Shown: piece by piece, positions 16,823-24,225 of the stretch | Numbering within the stretch: position 1 is the stretch's first letter | How the letters are laid out: each line of letters starts with the position of its first letter | DNA from: an uncultured Oscillospiraceae bacterium | Lineage (GTDB): Bacteria; Bacillota; Clostridia; Oscillospirales; Oscillospiraceae | Assembly (NCBI GenBank): GCA_947588955.1 | Contig: CANPYX010000005.1 | Coordinates: forward strand, 37,884-101,883 | Direction: 5' to 3' | Length of the DNA stretch: 64,000 bases | Notes under the pieces: generated by a model | Seen by the model: the letters and a program-made list of their open reading frames with translations, nothing else | The model's database searches: none | Told to the model about the DNA's origin: nothing | Made by a program: the position numbers and the translations under genes

Positions 16823-18019
16823 ATGAACATTCCACTCAACGATTTATTGAAGATCGCCCTGGCGCTGGCGTCGTCTCTTGTGGTGTGCTTTGCCATGACG
16901 CCGCTGGTGAGGTCCTTTGCCGTGAAGGTGGGGGCCGTGGACGTGCCGCGGGACAACAGGCGTATGCACGACCACCCCATACCCCGGCAGGGCGGGCTTG
17001 CCATATTTTTGGGGTTCCTTGTGGGCGTGGTGCTTTTCGCGGACCTGGACAGGCAGGTGCAGGGGATACTTTTGGGTTCGGTGATCATCGTCACCGTGGG
17101 GGCGATCGACGACATCGTGCCCCTGCCGGCGCTTTTGAAATTCGTGATACAGATAGCCGCCGCCGGTGTCGCCGTGGCCTTTGGCGTGAGGCTTGAGTTT
17201 ATCGCCAACCCGCTTTTCTGGAGCGACAGCCAATTCATCTATTTCGGCGCCTGGTCAATACCTGTGACCATATTCTGGATCGTGGGCATAACCAACTCCA
17301 TCAACCTCATCGACGGGCTGGACGGGCTTGCCTGCGGCGTTTCCGCCATATCATCACTGACATTCCTTGTCATATCCCTGGTGATACCGGGGCAGGTGAA
17401 CGTGGCGGTGCTTTTGGCGGCGATACTCGGCGCCTGCATGGGGTTCATACCCTACAACATAAACCCGGCGAAGATATTCATGGGCGACACCGGCGCGCTG
17501 CTGCTGGGGTATCTGCTGTCTACCATATCGGTCATCGGGCTTTTCAAGTTCTATGCAGTGATATCCTTCACCGTGCCGCTTCTGGCGCTGGCGCTGCCCA
17601 TATTCGACACATGCTTTGCCATTATCAGGCGGCTCCTCAAGGGGCAGAACCCCATGAGCCCGGACAGGGGACATTTCCACCACAGGCTCATTGACATGGG
17701 GCTCTCCCAGAAGCAGTCCGTGGCGGTGCTGTACTCCATATCCGCCGTGCTGGGGCTGTCGGCGGTGCTGATAGCCACCTCAGGGGCGATGAAGGCGCTG
17801 ATACTCGTCTTCTCCTTCTGCGTGGCGATAATCATAGGTATCGTGCTCCTGAAAAGCTGGGACGACCGCCACGAGAAGGCCGGGGAGGAAAACACGGAAA
17901 AGCTTCCGGAGACCGAAGTAAAGGAGCTCACCGACGAGACCCCCGAAAGCAAGCCGGAGGGCTTGCCCGACAGTACAGAAAGTACAGAAAACAACACAGA
18001 AAAAAAGGACGGAGACTGA
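16823..18019 (+). CDS. tagO: Undecaprenyl-phosphate GlcNAc-1-phosphate transferase (TagO/WecA family)
   Basis: Membrane enzyme that moves GlcNAc-1-phosphate from UDP-GlcNAc to undecaprenyl phosphate, starting teichoic acid or other wall-polymer chains. About ten membrane segments in the first 345 residues. Family motifs AIDDIVPLP, NLIDGLDGLACG, FMGDTGALLLGY and RGHFHHRLIDMG are present. The last 50 or so residues are a polar, acidic, Glu/Pro/Thr-rich tail beyond the catalytic core. It fits with WecB and CsaB elsewhere in the window for wall-polymer synthesis. Confidence 0.88.
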   Translation: MNIPLNDLLKIALALASSLVVCFAMTPLVRSFAVKVGAVDVPRDNRRMHDHPIPRQGGLAIFLGFLVGVVLFADLDRQVQGILLGSVIIVTVGAIDDIVPLPALLKFVIQIAAAGVAVAFGVRLEFIANPLFWSDSQFIYFGAWSIPVTIFWIVGITNSINLIDGLDGLACGVSAISSLTFLVISLVIPGQVNVAVLLAAILGACMGFIPYNINPAKIFMGDTGALLLGYLLSTISVIGLFKFYAVISFTVPLLALALPIFDTCFAIIRRLLKGQNPMSPDRGHFHHRLIDMGLSQKQSVAVLYSISAVLGLSAVLIATSGAMKALILVFSFCVAIIIGIVLLKSWDDRHEKAGEENTEKLPETEVKELTDETPESKPEGLPDSTESTENNTEKKDGD

Positions 18020-18039
18020 TCGCCTCCGCACATTCCATT

Positions 18040-18072
18040 TTGTCGCAAAAGGGCTATGCCCTTTTGCGACAA
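18040..18072. terminator. Perfect 15-bp hairpin between tagO and convergent genes
   Basis: TTGTCGCAAAAGGGC (18040-18054), loop TAT, GCCCTTTTGCGACAA (18058-18072). It resembles E1 hairpin 4 in its AAAAGGGC/GCCCTTTT core, but no other E1 part is present. It probably terminates tagO and the minus-strand gene ending at 18075. Confidence 0.75.
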
Positions 18073-18074
18073 GC

Positions 18075-18419
18075 TTAATTGTCCTTGTCCTTTTTGAATA
18101 TTGAAAGGCCCACGACTATCAGGATTATGAGGAAATCCTCGTCGCCGCTTTCGGAGTAGAGGAAAAGGAGCATGGCGGCGAGGAATATGTCGCCGGCGTC
18201 AAGGCCTTCGGGCAGTATCGACGAGAGCATTCCGGCAAGTCCGGGCTTTTCGGGCCTCGCGCCGCGAGGGTGCTCCTCTTTGCGCGGGGGCGGAGGATCG
18301 GGGCGCTCCGGGGGCTTTTGCTCCCGGCTGCGTGGCTGCTGCGGGCGGCTCACGGGGCGCGACTGGCGGTAATACCAGTCGGGCTGAGGATAGCGTCTAT
18401 ATGCTGAGATCCGCCTCAC
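18075..18419 (-). CDS. Uncharacterized small protein, proline/arginine-rich with C-terminal membrane segment
   Basis: 114 residues, family not recognised. Residues 1-55 are rich in Arg, Pro and Gln (PPPPRKEEHPRGARPEKP). The C-terminal half (GDIFLAAMLLFLYSESGDEDFLIILIVVGLSIF) has two short hydrophobic stretches split by acidic residues and ends KKDKDN. GTG start overlaps the upstream gene by 23 nt, behind GGGGGG. Last of three minus-strand genes. Probably membrane-associated; no function inferred. Confidence 0.6.
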   Translation of the reverse strand: MRRISAYRRYPQPDWYYRQSRPVSRPQQPRSREQKPPERPDPPPPRKEEHPRGARPEKPGLAGMLSSILPEGLDAGDIFLAAMLLFLYSESGDEDFLIILIVVGLSIFKKDKDN

Positions 18420-18774
18420 CCCCCAGCTCCGTCACGGCGAGACGCGCAAGGCGCGCCACACGTGCTATTTTCACCGCTCTGTCCAGCGCCTCGCGGCGCT
18501 CTGGGCGGACGTAGGGCTTCATGGAGTTCACCAGCGCCGTCTTGCCGTCGCCCTCCGAGCGGAGCTGACCCATGAGCTTGCCGATGACGCCAAGCATTTT
18601 CGGGCTTATGCCGCCAAGGTCTGGTATTGCCGCGGCGGAGGGCTCGGTCTTTTTCTCCGCTTCCTTCTCCCCACCCTCGCCGGAGCCTGTGAGCTCACGG
18701 GCAAGGCCCATTATCTTCTCCATGTCCTTGGGTGAGGAAAGAATGGAGCCAAGCATTTCTTCAAAATCGCCCAT
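18397..18774 (-). CDS. Uncharacterized protein, middle gene of a three-gene set
   Basis: 125 residues, family not recognised. It begins MGDFEEMLGSILSSPKDMEKIMGLAREL, followed by a charged low-complexity linker and a helical second half (ISPKMLGVIGKLMGQLRS...LNSMKPYVRPERREALDRAVKIAR split by short breaks). No signal peptide or membrane segment. The helical LGSIL and GVIGKLMGQL repeats resemble those of small spore or phage-like structural proteins only loosely. It starts 14 bp after the preceding gene's stop. Confidence 0.6.
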   Translation of the reverse strand: MGDFEEMLGSILSSPKDMEKIMGLARELTGSGEGGEKEAEKKTEPSAAAIPDLGGISPKMLGVIGKLMGQLRSEGDGKTALVNSMKPYVRPERREALDRAVKIARVARLARLAVTELGGEADLSI

Positions 18775-18787
18775 GAGCGTTATCGCC

Positions 18788-19051
18788 TCACTTTCCCATG
18801 AGATCCTTGAGGCTCCGCATGAGCCGCGCGCCTGATTCGGTCTTCATCGCCCGCGTTATGGCGTCCTTCATGGCTCCTGCGTCGCCGCGCCGGACGGCGT
18901 CCTCGAAGCCACCCTTTTCAAGTATCGTCTTTACGCGCTCCCCGTCGGCAGAGGACGCCAGCTTTTCGATTTGACCTCGCTTGCCGGCAAGCTTTTTTCC
19001 GTCCTCGCCGGACAGAAATTTGTCCGCGGCCTTTTGAAGCTCGTTGTCCAT
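18788..19051 (-). CDS. Uncharacterized small soluble protein, first gene of a three-gene set
   Basis: 87 residues, family not recognised. ATG with GGAGGG upstream; the frame is open further upstream without a ribosome site. Highly charged and helical (ELQKAADKFLSGEDGKKL...GGFEDAVRRGDAGAMKDA), no Cys, no membrane segment. It leads the two genes downstream and is divergent from the phosphodiesterase gene. Confidence 0.65.
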   Translation of the reverse strand: MDNELQKAADKFLSGEDGKKLAGKRGQIEKLASSADGERVKTILEKGGFEDAVRRGDAGAMKDAITRAMKTESGARLMRSLKDLMGK

Positions 19052-19113
19052 ATTTTCCCTCCTTTTTTCACTCGTCAGCCCAGTATATTCATTCGGAAGG
19101 TGATTTGCTACAC

Positions 19114-19575
19114 ATGAAGATACTCGTTTTTTCCGACTCCCACAGGTTTGTTGAGCCCATGCTTGACGCGGTTCTGGCGGAAAAGCCGGAGCAGATAATA
19201 CATCTGGGGGACCTGGAGGTGGATGCGGAGGAGCTGCGGCGGCAGTTCCCGCGGATACCGGTGGCGTCTGTTCCCGGCAACTGCGACTGGGGGTCCTCAA
19301 GCCCCCTGAGCCTCACCTTCGCGCTGGAGGGGAAGCGTTTCTTCATCGCCCACGGGCACAGGTACGGCGTGAAGCTGGGCTTTGACGGGATAATAAACGC
19401 CGGGCTGACAGCAAGGGCGGACGCGGTGCTTTTCGGGCACACGCATGAGAGGTTTGAAAAATGGGTGGACGGCACGCTCATCGCCAACCCCGGCGCCATA
19501 GGCTACGGCAGCCGCTACTACGGGGTGATAACCGTCGAGGGCGGGAAAATGACATACGAGGCAAAGAGAATATAA
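19114..19575 (+). CDS. yfcE: YfcE/MJ0936-family metallophosphodiesterase
   Basis: 153-residue calcineurin-like phosphoesterase. The metal ligands are seen in order as DSH (FSDSHR), GD (HLGDLE), GNCDW (the GNxD variant), HGH (AHGHRYG) and GHTH. Members act as phosphodiesterases; the natural substrate is uncertain. I chose the ATG nine bases after AAGGTGAT; a TTG three codons upstream is possible. Alone on the plus strand, ending just before E1 copy b. Confidence 0.85.
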   Translation: MKILVFSDSHRFVEPMLDAVLAEKPEQIIHLGDLEVDAEELRRQFPRIPVASVPGNCDWGSSSPLSLTFALEGKRFFIAHGHRYGVKLGFDGIINAGLTARADAVLFGHTHERFEKWVDGTLIANPGAIGYGSRYYGVITVEGGKMTYEAKRI

Positions 19576-19587
19576 CCCCGATTCAAT

Positions 19588-19759
19588 ATTTTTCCGGCGG
19601 CATGTACGTCGGAAAAATCACCTTATGTCGCGGTGAGTGTGCGAGCGCAGCGAGTGCGCGAACCGTGACAGCAGAAAAAGATTTCGGAAATGTCCGCAGA
19701 CTTTTCCGAAATCTTTTTCACACGTTCTCCCTTCAAAAAAGGGCTTTGCCCTTTTTTGA
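19588..19759 (+). repeat. E1 repeat, copy b (complete)
   Basis: Hairpin 1 at 19588-19618 (ATTTTTCCG/CGGAAAAAT arms, loop GCATGTA). Hairpin 2 is built on GTCGCGGT...ACCGTGAC. Hairpin 3 has loop TCCGCAGA at 19693-19700 and long arms GATTTCGGAAA/TTTCCGAAATC. Hairpin 4 (19733-19759) has arms TCAAAAAAGGGC and GCCCTTTTTTGA. The hairpin-4 end directly touches the stop codon (19760) of the minus-strand cortex hydrolase, and hairpin 1 faces the end of yfcE. Confidence 0.85.
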
Positions 19760-20593
19760 CTATATAAAAAATACATGCCCTCCCAGTTCGGTTACGACCT
19801 CGCAGTTTTTGGCGGCCCAGCTGGTTTTGGACAGGCTTACGGGGGAGAAATAGAGGGCGTGGACGACGGTTACGCCCTCCAGAGCCAGCTTTGCGGCGAT
19901 GACGCTCTCCTCGTTGGGGTTGAGGTAGATGGAGCCGGAGTAGGCGGGGGAGAACTGGATGCCGAAGCGGTTGTCAAAAATGACGCCCTTGATGTCGTCG
20001 GGCCAGCCCTCCAGGGAGGCGCGGAGCGTGACCACGTTGCCCACGGCTATTTTGCCCGCGAAGGGCTCGTTTCCCGCCTCGGCGTTGATTATGTGGGACA
20101 GCCAGTATACGTCGTCCTCGGAATAGAAGCTGTCGCCGCTCTCGATGGGCTCACCGGAGGTGAGCTCCACGGTCCTTGTGCGCTCGTCGTAGCTCAAGCC
20201 GGCTCCGAAGGCCTTTGCCAGGGAGCTCAGGGGGAGCGTCAGGCGGTCGTCGCGTATGCGCGCCCCGTCCGGGAGATAGAAGTATCTGCCGTTGGCGACG
20301 AACCAGGGGGAGAGCGCGGGAACCTCCATGGATATCCCGTCGCCTGAGACTGTGGCGGTGTGTGAATCGCTGTTCCACTCCAGTTCCTCGGCGCCCAGCG
20401 CCTCCGCCACTGGTTTCAGAGGCACCCATATCGCGCCGTCAACAAACTCCGCCATCTCCCACACGTCCACCGGGACGCCGTCAACCTTGACGCGTATCGG
20501 TCCGTCATATTCCGGCTCCGCGGGAGGGACCAAGAAGCCGTTGAGGAAAAGACCTATGAGCAGCACTCCCGCCGCGACTGAGATTTTTGGCAT
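19760..20593 (-). CDS. SleB-like cell wall (spore cortex) hydrolase with copper-amine-oxidase-type N domain
   Basis: 277-residue exported protein. N-terminal signal/membrane segment (MPKISVAAGVLLIGLFLNGF). Residues about 30-150 form a copper amine oxidase N-terminal-type stalk domain (WVPLKPVAEALGAEELEW and PLSSLAKAFGAGLSYD repeats), with no copper site implied. Residues about 165-275 are the Hydrolase_2/SleB domain (INAEAGNEPFAGKIAVGNVV with the catalytic Glu). SleB relatives degrade cortex at germination; the position downstream of sigE fits a sporulation role. The stop codon abuts hairpin 4 of E1 copy b. Confidence 0.85.
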   Translation of the reverse strand: MPKISVAAGVLLIGLFLNGFLVPPAEPEYDGPIRVKVDGVPVDVWEMAEFVDGAIWVPLKPVAEALGAEELEWNSDSHTATVSGDGISMEVPALSPWFVANGRYFYLPDGARIRDDRLTLPLSSLAKAFGAGLSYDERTRTVELTSGEPIESGDSFYSEDDVYWLSHIINAEAGNEPFAGKIAVGNVVTLRASLEGWPDDIKGVIFDNRFGIQFSPAYSGSIYLNPNEESVIAAKLALEGVTVVHALYFSPVSLSKTSWAAKNCEVVTELGGHVFFI

Positions 20594-20702
20594 AATATCG
20601 CCCCTTTACATTGAAAATATTCATGTATATATCGGCCATTATACAATGTCGGGGGCGAGAAAAAGGGCGAAATACAGTTTACATAAATAATAATATGTTA
20701 AC

Positions 20703-21428
20703 TTAGCCCGCGTCGCCCATTTTGCGTATCATCTCCCGGCGAAGGCGGGATATTATGCGCTTTTCCAGGCGGCTTATGTAGGACTGGGAGATCCCCAGAC
20801 GGTCGGCGACCTCCTTTTGCGTGAGTTCCTTGCCGCCGCCAAGCCCGAAACGCAGGGAGATAAGCGTTTTCTCACGGGCGGAAAGGCGCTCCAGGGACTC
20901 GCGGAGGAGCTGGCGGTCCACGTCGTCTTCCAGAGGGCGGAGGACCATGTCGTTGTCTGTGCCAAGGATGTCGGAGAGGAGGAGCTCGTTTCCGTCCCAG
21001 TCGGTGTTCAGGGGCTCGGAGAGGGAGACCTCGGACTTCAGGGGGGTTACCTTGCGCAGGTACATGAGTATCTCGTTTTCGATACACCTGGAGGCGTAGG
21101 TGGCAAGGCGTATGTTTTTGGAGCCGTCAAAGGTGCTGATGGCCTTTATGAGCCCGATTGCGCCGATGCTGATAAGGTCCTCCAGATTCACGCCCGTATT
21201 TTCAAAACGGCGGGAGATGTAGACCACCAGGCGCAGATTGTGTTCTATGAGCTTATCCCGCGCCTCCCGTGAGCCCTCCAGGAGGGCGTTTATTGTCTCC
21301 TGCTCCTCTGCCTTCCCCAGTGGCGCGGGCAGGTAGTCAGGCCCGCCCACATAGTGGACGGGATCGGGGGAAAGATGTGAGATGAGGCGGCACAGGAGAA
21401 GCCTGAGCCGAAGAATTATTTTTTCCAT
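20703..21428 (-). CDS. sigE: Sporulation sigma factor sigma-E (pro-form)
   Basis: Mother-cell RNA polymerase sigma factor of 241 residues (239 in B. subtilis). The first 27 or so residues are an amphipathic pro-sequence, followed by the conserved [19 protein letters not shown] region around the known processing site. Region 2 ([16 protein letters not shown]...[14 protein letters not shown]) and region 4 helix-turn-helix ([22 protein letters not shown]) are intact. SpoIIGA, encoded just upstream on the same strand, should cleave the pro-sequence. sigG, which often follows, is not here. Confidence 0.96.
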   Translation of the reverse strand: MEKIILRLRLLLCRLISHLSPDPVHYVGGPDYLPAPLGKAEEQETINALLEGSREARDKLIEHNLRLVVYISRRFENTGVNLEDLISIGAIGLIKAISTFDGSKNIRLATYASRCIENEILMYLRKVTPLKSEVSLSEPLNTDWDGNELLLSDILGTDNDMVLRPLEDDVDRQLLRESLERLSAREKTLISLRFGLGGGKELTQKEVADRLGISQSYISRLEKRIISRLRREMIRKMGDAG

Positions 21429-21467
21429 TGAACCTCCTTATAGATGACGCGGGCCGGCTGCAGCCGG

Positions 21468-22295
21468 CTATATGCCAACGATGGCGGAATATCCCGTGCC
21501 GTCGCCCACGCCGGAGGGGGCGACGGCTATGGCGACGGTGAGCTCCCTGCCCCGCAGTCTCGCGCTGTCGGGGCGAAAGGCGGGGAGCATACCGCCGTCC
21601 ACGCCCACCGCCCGGTAGGGCACGGGGAAGAAGCGGTAGTTTCCCTGCTCCGAGAGCCTGACAAGGGCGCGGGAGACGTCGGGTTCGGAGCGGAGGATAT
21701 GTACAGCCTCGGCGGGCAGAAGCGGCGCTACGGCGTCCAAAGAGCAGACAGCCACGGGTAGCCCTGTGAGAGGGGAGCGAAGGGTGTTGCCCGTGTCAAG
21801 GAGCGCCGGTATACGCACGGTTTTGCCTGAGAGGGAGACGGAGAGCTCCCGCGTCCCGCCGCGCACCCTCCGGCGGGTGACGGCGCCGAATACCGTGGAA
21901 AAAACGGCGTAAAACAGGGCGAAGGCGAGGATAAGCGCGCCGAAGCTGACCTCGCCCAGCGCCGCGCCCTCGCCGCGCATGAGGGAGCACGCCATGACGG
22001 CTCCCGCGAAGGCGGCGGAGAGCCCGAAGAACAGCAGCGTCACCCGAAAAAGCCTCTCCGACGCGCCGAACACAGCCAGCACCATAATGGCGCCCACCGT
22101 GAGCTTAAAGGCCCAGCCGGACCACACGCCGCCGAATACCGCCGCCGCCAGCGCGTAAGCGCCGCCGAGGACGGCAGCCAGAAGCGCGCGCCATCGCCGC
22201 GCCCTTATCCCGGCAAGACAGCCCGTGGAGACGAGGAGCAGGTAGTCCACGATAAGATTCCCCAAAAACACCTCGTCGGCGTAAATTACCCTCAA
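21468..22295 (-). CDS. spoIIGA: Sigma-E processing peptidase SpoIIGA
   Basis: Membrane aspartic protease that activates pro-sigma-E. 275 residues from a TTG start seven bases after GGGAGG. The in-frame ATG at 22319 is at or before the predicted transcription start, so TTG is preferred. Five hydrophobic segments fill residues 1-140; the C-terminal protease domain carries Asp167 in ALLDTGNTLRSPLTGLPV (DTG). It lies 39 bp before sigE in the classical spoIIG order. Confidence 0.93.
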   Translation of the reverse strand: MRVIYADEVFLGNLIVDYLLLVSTGCLAGIRARRWRALLAAVLGGAYALAAAVFGGVWSGWAFKLTVGAIMVLAVFGASERLFRVTLLFFGLSAAFAGAVMACSLMRGEGAALGEVSFGALILAFALFYAVFSTVFGAVTRRRVRGGTRELSVSLSGKTVRIPALLDTGNTLRSPLTGLPVAVCSLDAVAPLLPAEAVHILRSEPDVSRALVRLSEQGNYRFFPVPYRAVGVDGGMLPAFRPDSARLRGRELTVAIAVAPSGVGDGTGYSAIVGI

Positions 22296-22326
22296 AGCGC
22301 CGCCTCCCGTCCATGGCATCGGGACA

Positions 22327-22360
22327 ATTATATAACCCGCCTTACGCAAAGACAGTCGAA
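22327..22360 (-). promoter_or_regulatory. spoIIG promoter with 22-bp spacer and overlapping 0A-like box
   Basis: On the minus strand, -10 TATAAT (22327-22332) is preceded after exactly 22 bp by TTCGAC (22355-22360). TTCGACT (22354-22360) matches the reverse of the Spo0A box TGTCGAA at 6 of 7 positions. The B. subtilis spoIIG promoter has the same 22-bp spacing and a 0A box over its -35. Spo0A control is inferred from this match. Confidence 0.65.
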
Positions 22361-22482
22361 GGTAGACAGGCGGGGAAGCACAAAAAATGTCAAAAAAATT
22401 AAATAATACATCTACCATTTGGCGCGCGTGTGTGATATAATTAATACGTATATATAATATAGGCTGAAAGGAGTGACATGCC

Positions 22483-22929
22483 TTGATCACATTTTGGTTA
22501 ATCGTGATGGTGGCGCTTCTCGCAGTGGAGGCGGCGACGGTGGGGCTGGTGTCCATATGGTTCGCCGTGGGCGCGTGCGCGGCGCTTATATCCGCCGCTC
22601 TGCGGGTGCCTTTTCCCCTGCAAATAGTGATATTCCTTGCGGTGTCCGGCGTCGTTATGGCGGCGCTGAGACCCTTTGCGAGGAGATACCTGAAGGTCCG
22701 CAAAAAGCCCACCAACGCTGACAGGGTGCTTGGAACGATCTGCCAGGTGACAGAGGACATTGACAACATAGCCGGCACCGGCGCTGTCACGGCGGACGGT
22801 AAGGTGTGGACGGCAAGGAGCGTCACGGGCGTCAACATCCCCGCCGGGGAGTTTGTAAAGGTCGCCTCAATACAGGGCGTGAAGCTCATCGTGGAGGAGA
22901 TAAAGGACGCCGCCGTCACGGAAGCGTGA
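22483..22929 (+). CDS. nfeD: NfeD-family membrane protein
   Basis: 148 residues of the short NfeD type without the serine-protease domain. Three or so N-terminal membrane segments (residues 1-70) are followed by a C-terminal OB-fold domain (about 80-140; GTICQVTEDIDNIAGTGAVTADGKVW). NfeD proteins pair with stomatin/flotillin-like partners, and that partner is the next gene, 46 bp downstream. TTG start with AAAGGAG upstream; no nearer ATG is in frame. Confidence 0.87.
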   Translation: MITFWLIVMVALLAVEAATVGLVSIWFAVGACAALISAALRVPFPLQIVIFLAVSGVVMAALRPFARRYLKVRKKPTNADRVLGTICQVTEDIDNIAGTGAVTADGKVWTARSVTGVNIPAGEFVKVASIQGVKLIVEEIKDAAVTEA

Positions 22930-22975
22930 ATACCCGCTGAGCGGATAATGAATATTTAAAACGGAGGTAAAAAAT

Positions 22976-23869
22976 ATGGGACCCCTTGGATTTGTTCTTA
23001 TACTCATCGTCCTCGTCGCCATTGTCATCATCGCCCGGAGCATTCGGGTGGTACAGCAGGCAAAGGCCTACGTGATTGAGCGCCTGGGCGCCTACTCCAC
23101 CACCTGGAGCGTGGGTCTCCACTTCAAGATACCCTTCATCGAGAGGGTCGCGAAGGTGGTTTCCCTCAAGGAGCAGGTGGCGGACTTCCCGCCCCAGCCC
23201 GTGATTACAAAGGACAACGTGACCATGCAGATAGACACCGTTGTCTACTTTGAGATCACCGACCCCAAACTTTACACCTACGGCATCGAAAACCCCATGA
23301 CCGCCATTGAGAACCTGAGCGCCACAACCCTCAGGAACATCATCGGCGATTTGGAGCTGGACCAGTGCCTCACCTCCCGCGACATAATAAATTCCAAGAT
23401 GCGCTCGATCCTTGACGTTGCCACCGACCCCTGGGGCATAAAGGTCAACCGTGTGGAGCTGAAAAACATCCTGCCGCCCAAGGAGATCCAGTCCGCCATG
23501 GAGAAGCAGATGAAGGCCGAGCGTGAGCGCCGCGAGGCGATACTCAAGGCCGAGGGCGAGAAGCGCGCCGCCATCCTCTCCGCCGAGGGCGAAAAGGAGT
23601 CCGCCATACTCCGCGCCGACGCCAAGAAGCAGGCGGCTATTTTGGAGGCTGAGGGTCGCGCCGAGGCGATTTTGAAGGTCCAGGAGGCCACAGCCGAGGG
23701 CTTGAAGCTCTTAAACGAGGCGAGCCCCACCGACGCCGTTATCAAGATCCGCGCCCTGGAGGCCTTCGCCGCCGCCGCCAACGGCCAGGCGACAAAGATC
23801 ATAATCCCCTCCGAGATCCAAGGCCTCGCCGGCTTAGCCGAAGGCATAGTAGAGTCCGTAAAGAAATAA
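22976..23869 (+). CDS. SPFH/Band 7 (stomatin-like) membrane protein
   Basis: 297 residues. One N-terminal membrane segment (GFVLILIVLVAIVIIA), then a Band 7/SPFH domain (about 25-190; VIERLGAYSTTWSVGLHFKIPF, LKEQVADFPPQPVITKDNV), then an Ala/Glu/Lys coiled coil (ERERREAILKAEGEKRAAI onward). Known relatives form membrane microdomain cages and protein quality-control complexes. Paired with nfeD as in many bacteria. GGAGGT before the ATG. A clear terminator follows. Confidence 0.92.
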   Translation: MGPLGFVLILIVLVAIVIIARSIRVVQQAKAYVIERLGAYSTTWSVGLHFKIPFIERVAKVVSLKEQVADFPPQPVITKDNVTMQIDTVVYFEITDPKLYTYGIENPMTAIENLSATTLRNIIGDLELDQCLTSRDIINSKMRSILDVATDPWGIKVNRVELKNILPPKEIQSAMEKQMKAERERREAILKAEGEKRAAILSAEGEKESAILRADAKKQAAILEAEGRAEAILKVQEATAEGLKLLNEASPTDAVIKIRALEAFAAAANGQATKIIIPSEIQGLAGLAEGIVESVKK

Positions 23870-23874
23870 ATCCA

Positions 23875-23911
23875 AAAAAGCCGTGGATATTAAAACCCAC
23901 GGCCTTTTTTT
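23875..23911 (+). terminator. Intrinsic terminator of nfeD-SPFH operon
   Basis: GCCGTGG (23880-23886) pairs with CCACGGC (23897-23903), followed by C and T7. Confidence 0.9.
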
Positions 23912-23945
23912 GCAGATGTCGAAATCCCAATCCCCAAAATCAAAC

Positions 23946-24225
23946 ATTTTTCCGGCGACATGCGCGTCGGAAAAATCACCTTATGTCGCGCAAGTGTGTG
24001 ACATATGGGGTCCCCACGCAATCATGATTGTGTGGGGAGAGGAGGAGCGAAGAGAGCGCCTGAGCCCTGCCGCTTGCGGCGGGGCGAGGTTAAGCGGCTT
24101 CAGCGACGACGAGGGCGTGCGCGCAGCAAAACAGCAGGAAAGCCCTTGCGAAAGGTCCGCAGACCTTTCGCAAGGGCTTTCCGCACGTATCCCCTACTAA
24201 AAAAGGGCGCAGCCCTTTTTTAGTA
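23946..24225 (+). repeat. E1 repeat, copy c, with M2 inserted in hairpin 2
   Basis: Hairpin 1 at 23946-23976. The hairpin-2 region is split by the M2 module (24007-24112) and resumes at GGGCGTGCGCGCAGCAAAAC. Hairpin 3 has 17-bp perfect arms (24139-24155 and 24164-24180) around TCCGCAGA (24156-24163). Hairpin 4 (24195-24225) has arms TACTAAAAAAGGGC and GCCCTTTTTTAGTA. Hairpin 4 overlaps the last codons of wecB. Confidence 0.85.
24007..24112 (+). repeat. M2 module, copy in E1-c
   Basis: About 106 bp, matching 13021-13132. It starts GGGGTCCCC, has a different small hairpin (ACGCAAT-CATG-ATTGTGT), then GGGGAGAGGAGGAGCGAAG, GCGCCTGAGCCC, GGCGAGGTTAAGCGG and CTTCAGCGACGACGA. It sits at the loop of E1 hairpin 2, where copy d has only TTAC. 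Confidence 0.7.

Noticed and set aside
23883..24223. Short plus-strand frames across E1-c and M2
   Set aside because: They are made of hairpin arms and the M2 module, which vary in frame between copies; no shared peptide is conserved, so these are non-coding repeats.
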